A program made the position numbers and the translations under genes. This document shows, in pieces, positions 3,921 to 5,257 of a stretch of 5,257 nucleotides of DNA; within the stretch, counting starts at the first letter, position 1, and each line of letters begins with the position of its first letter. Where the stretch lies: assembly GCA_027858355.1 (NCBI GenBank), contig JAQICW010000374.1, positions 1 to 5,257 of the forward strand, read 5' to 3'. The notes under the pieces were generated by a model, which ran no database searches, was not told the DNA's origin, and saw only the letters and a list, made by a program, of their open reading frames with translations. The stretch is from Desulfobacula sp. GTDB lineage: Bacteria; Desulfobacterota; Desulfobacteria; Desulfobacterales; Desulfobacteraceae.

Positions 3921-5257
3921 ATGCAGTTTGAACCTGTTATCGGTCTTGAGGTCCATGCACAACTGAAAACCAAAACCAAAATTTTCTGTGGCTGCTCCAC
4001 CAAATTTGGAAACCCTCCCAATACCAATACCTGCCCGGTTTGTACAGGCATGCCCGGCGTTCTGCCCGTTCTGAATAAAAAGGCGGTCACCTTTGCCATT
4101 AAAGCGGCTCTTGCCACAAATTGCAAAATCAATCAGGAAAGCAGGTTTGACAGGAAAAATTATTTTTATCCAGATCTTCCCAAAGGATATCAGATATCAC
4201 AATATGCCGCCCCCATTGCTGAACATGGATTTCTTGAAATTGAAACCAAGGCAAATGGTAACCAGGCAAATGGTAACCAGACAATAGGCATTACACGAAT
4301 TCACATGGAAGAAGATGCAGGCAAACTTATCCATGATCCTGCAAGGGCAAGAAGCATGGTGGATTTAAATAGAACCGGGGTTCCCTTAATCGAGATTGTC
4401 AGCGAACCGGACATCAGGACAGCCCAGGAGGCAGGTGCCTATTTAAGAAAACTGCACGCCATCCTGAAATATATTGATGTCTGTGACGGCAACATGGAAG
4501 AGGGAAGTTTCAGGTGTGATGCCAATATATCCCTTCGACCCAGGGGACAAAAAGAGTTTGGAATACGATCAGAACTCAAAAACCTTAATTCCTTTAAAAA
4601 TGTAGAAAAAGCGATCCTTTATGAGATTGAACGGCAGACATATTTTTTAGAAGAAGGAAAACAGGTGATCCAGGAGACAAGACTCTGGGACCCTTTAAAA
4701 AACAAAACAACTTCCATGCGTGGCAAGGAAGAAGCCCATGACTATAGATATTTTCCTGATCCAGATCTTGTGCCCCTAATTGTTGATGATCAATGGATAC
4801 AGGAAGTCAAAAAAACCATGCCCGAACTTCCCCATGCAAAACAGTCAAGGTTTATACAAGATTATAAACTCAGTGACTATGATGCCAAAGTGTTAACTTC
4901 CTCCATTGATCTTGCTGAATTTTTTGAAACAGCATCAAAACCTTTAAACGACAAAAAACAGGCTGCCAACTGGATCATGTCAACCCTTTTAGCCATGCTG
5001 AACAGCAAAGGGATATCAATTTCCGAGTCACCTGTCACAGCCATTGTTTTTTCAAAATTGTTAACACTGGTTGAAAACAAGAAAATCAATTCCAGTGCTG
5101 CAAAAATTGTGTTTGATGAAATGGTTGAGACAAAAAAAGACCCGGAAATTATTGTAAAAGAAAAAGGTCTTGAGCAGGTCTCAGATTCAGTTGAGCTTGA
5201 AATAATGGTCGAAAACATCATCAATGAAAACCCGGATGAAGTGGCTGCATACAGGAA
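3921..5257 (+). CDS. gatB: Asp-tRNA(Asn)/Glu-tRNA(Gln) amidotransferase subunit B, 3' end outside the window
   Basis: GatB is the tRNA-binding kinase subunit of GatCAB. It phosphorylates the misacylated Glu- or Asp-tRNA, and GatA supplies ammonia to form Gln- or Asn-tRNA. The frame is open for 445 codons to the window edge; about 30 C-terminal residues are missing judged by the usual length near 475. Visible motifs are [10 protein letters not shown] (6-15), a zinc site of Cys23-x-Cys25 and Cys38-xx-Cys41, [20 protein letters not shown] (76-95), HMEEDAGK (128-135), [15 protein letters not shown] (150-164), and [10 protein letters not shown] (195-204). After about residue 300 the sequence becomes the helical and YqeY-like tail. 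AAGGAA at 3904-3909, 11 nt before the ATG, supports the start. A perfect 15-bp tandem duplication encodes [10 protein letters not shown] at 111-120. gatC and gatA do not precede it, unlike in many gatCAB operons. Confidence 0.97.
   Translation, partial: MQFEPVIGLEVHAQLKTKTKIFCGCSTKFGNPPNTNTCPVCTGMPGVLPVLNKKAVTFAIKAALATNCKINQESRFDRKNYFYPDLPKGYQISQYAAPIAEHGFLEIETKANGNQANGNQTIGITRIHMEEDAGKLIHDPARARSMVDLNRTGVPLIEIVSEPDIRTAQEAGAYLRKLHAILKYIDVCDGNMEEGSFRCDANISLRPRGQKEFGIRSELKNLNSFKNVEKAILYEIERQTYFLEEGKQVIQETRLWDPLKNKTTSMRGKEEAHDYRYFPDPDLVPLIVDDQWIQEVKKTMPELPHAKQSRFIQDYKLSDYDAKVLTSSIDLAEFFETASKPLNDKKQAANWIMSTLLAMLNSKGISISESPVTAIVFSKLLTLVENKKINSSAAKIVFDEMVETKKDPEIIVKEKGLEQVSDSVELEIMVENIINENPDEVAAYR
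4251..4280 (+). repeat. Perfect 15-bp tandem repeat inside gatB
   Basis: GCAAATGGTAACCAG occurs twice back to back (4251-4265 and 4266-4280), coding for Ala-Asn-Gly-Asn-Gln twice. It keeps the frame and falls in the loop just before the conserved [14 protein letters not shown] segment, a place where GatB proteins vary in length. The two copies are identical at DNA level, which suggests a recent duplication, probably by replication slippage. Confidence 0.95.

Noticed and set aside
3845..4132. Minus-strand open frame of 95 codons opposite the start of gatB
   Set aside because: It is antisense to the conserved GatB zinc-site region and its upstream leader, with no family resemblance.
4877..5224. 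Minus-strand open frame of 115 codons, rich in Ser and Phe, opposite gatB
   Set aside because: It is antisense to the GatB C-terminal part; the Ser/Phe richness mirrors Glu/Lys-rich codons on the coding strand.

Overview
The window is A+T-rich, with one short G+C-rich intergenic stretch. It suggests an anaerobic bacterium that uses the tRNA-dependent amidotransferase route and makes a nickel hydrogenase. A sulfate-reducing Desulfobacterota member (Desulfobacter/Desulfobacula-like) would fit. That placement rests on gene content and the overall look of the proteins, not on any marker gene or search, so it is tentative.

Left part, minus strand (2878 down to 53): a compact run transcribed right to left. 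It holds a 63-residue DUF2065 membrane protein, queA, tgt and hypA. DUF2065 and queA overlap as TGATG, and queA and tgt are 5 nt apart. hypA follows tgt after 75 nt. Tgt inserts preQ1 into the wobble position of GUN-anticodon tRNAs and QueA then adds the epoxycyclopentanediol ring from S-adenosylmethionine, so the two are consecutive steps of queuosine synthesis. HypA is a nickel chaperone for hydrogenase maturation and has no obvious link to queuosine. The queA frame is broken at a homopolymer pair (A5G4 on the coding strand). The break lies exactly on an A_AAG_GGG heptamer, and a -1 shift there restores a normal 359-residue QueA.

Middle (2879-3645): a divergent intergenic region with a good sigma70-type promoter and an 18-bp palindrome drives a two-gene type II toxin-antitoxin module, a ribbon-helix-helix antitoxin overlapping a PemK/MazF-family endoribonuclease toxin.

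Right part (3646-5257): a 275-nt intergenic region holds a G+C-rich, strongly self-complementary repeat-like element and then a second palindromic A+T-rich segment with a candidate promoter. It leads into gatB, the B subunit of the Asp/Glu-tRNA amidotransferase, which runs off the right edge. A stretch resembling part of the G+C-rich element also lies at the extreme left edge, next to the hypA stop, so this may be a dispersed repeat family. No tRNA, rRNA, CRISPR array or insertion sequence was recognised, and no convincing Rho-independent terminator was seen.
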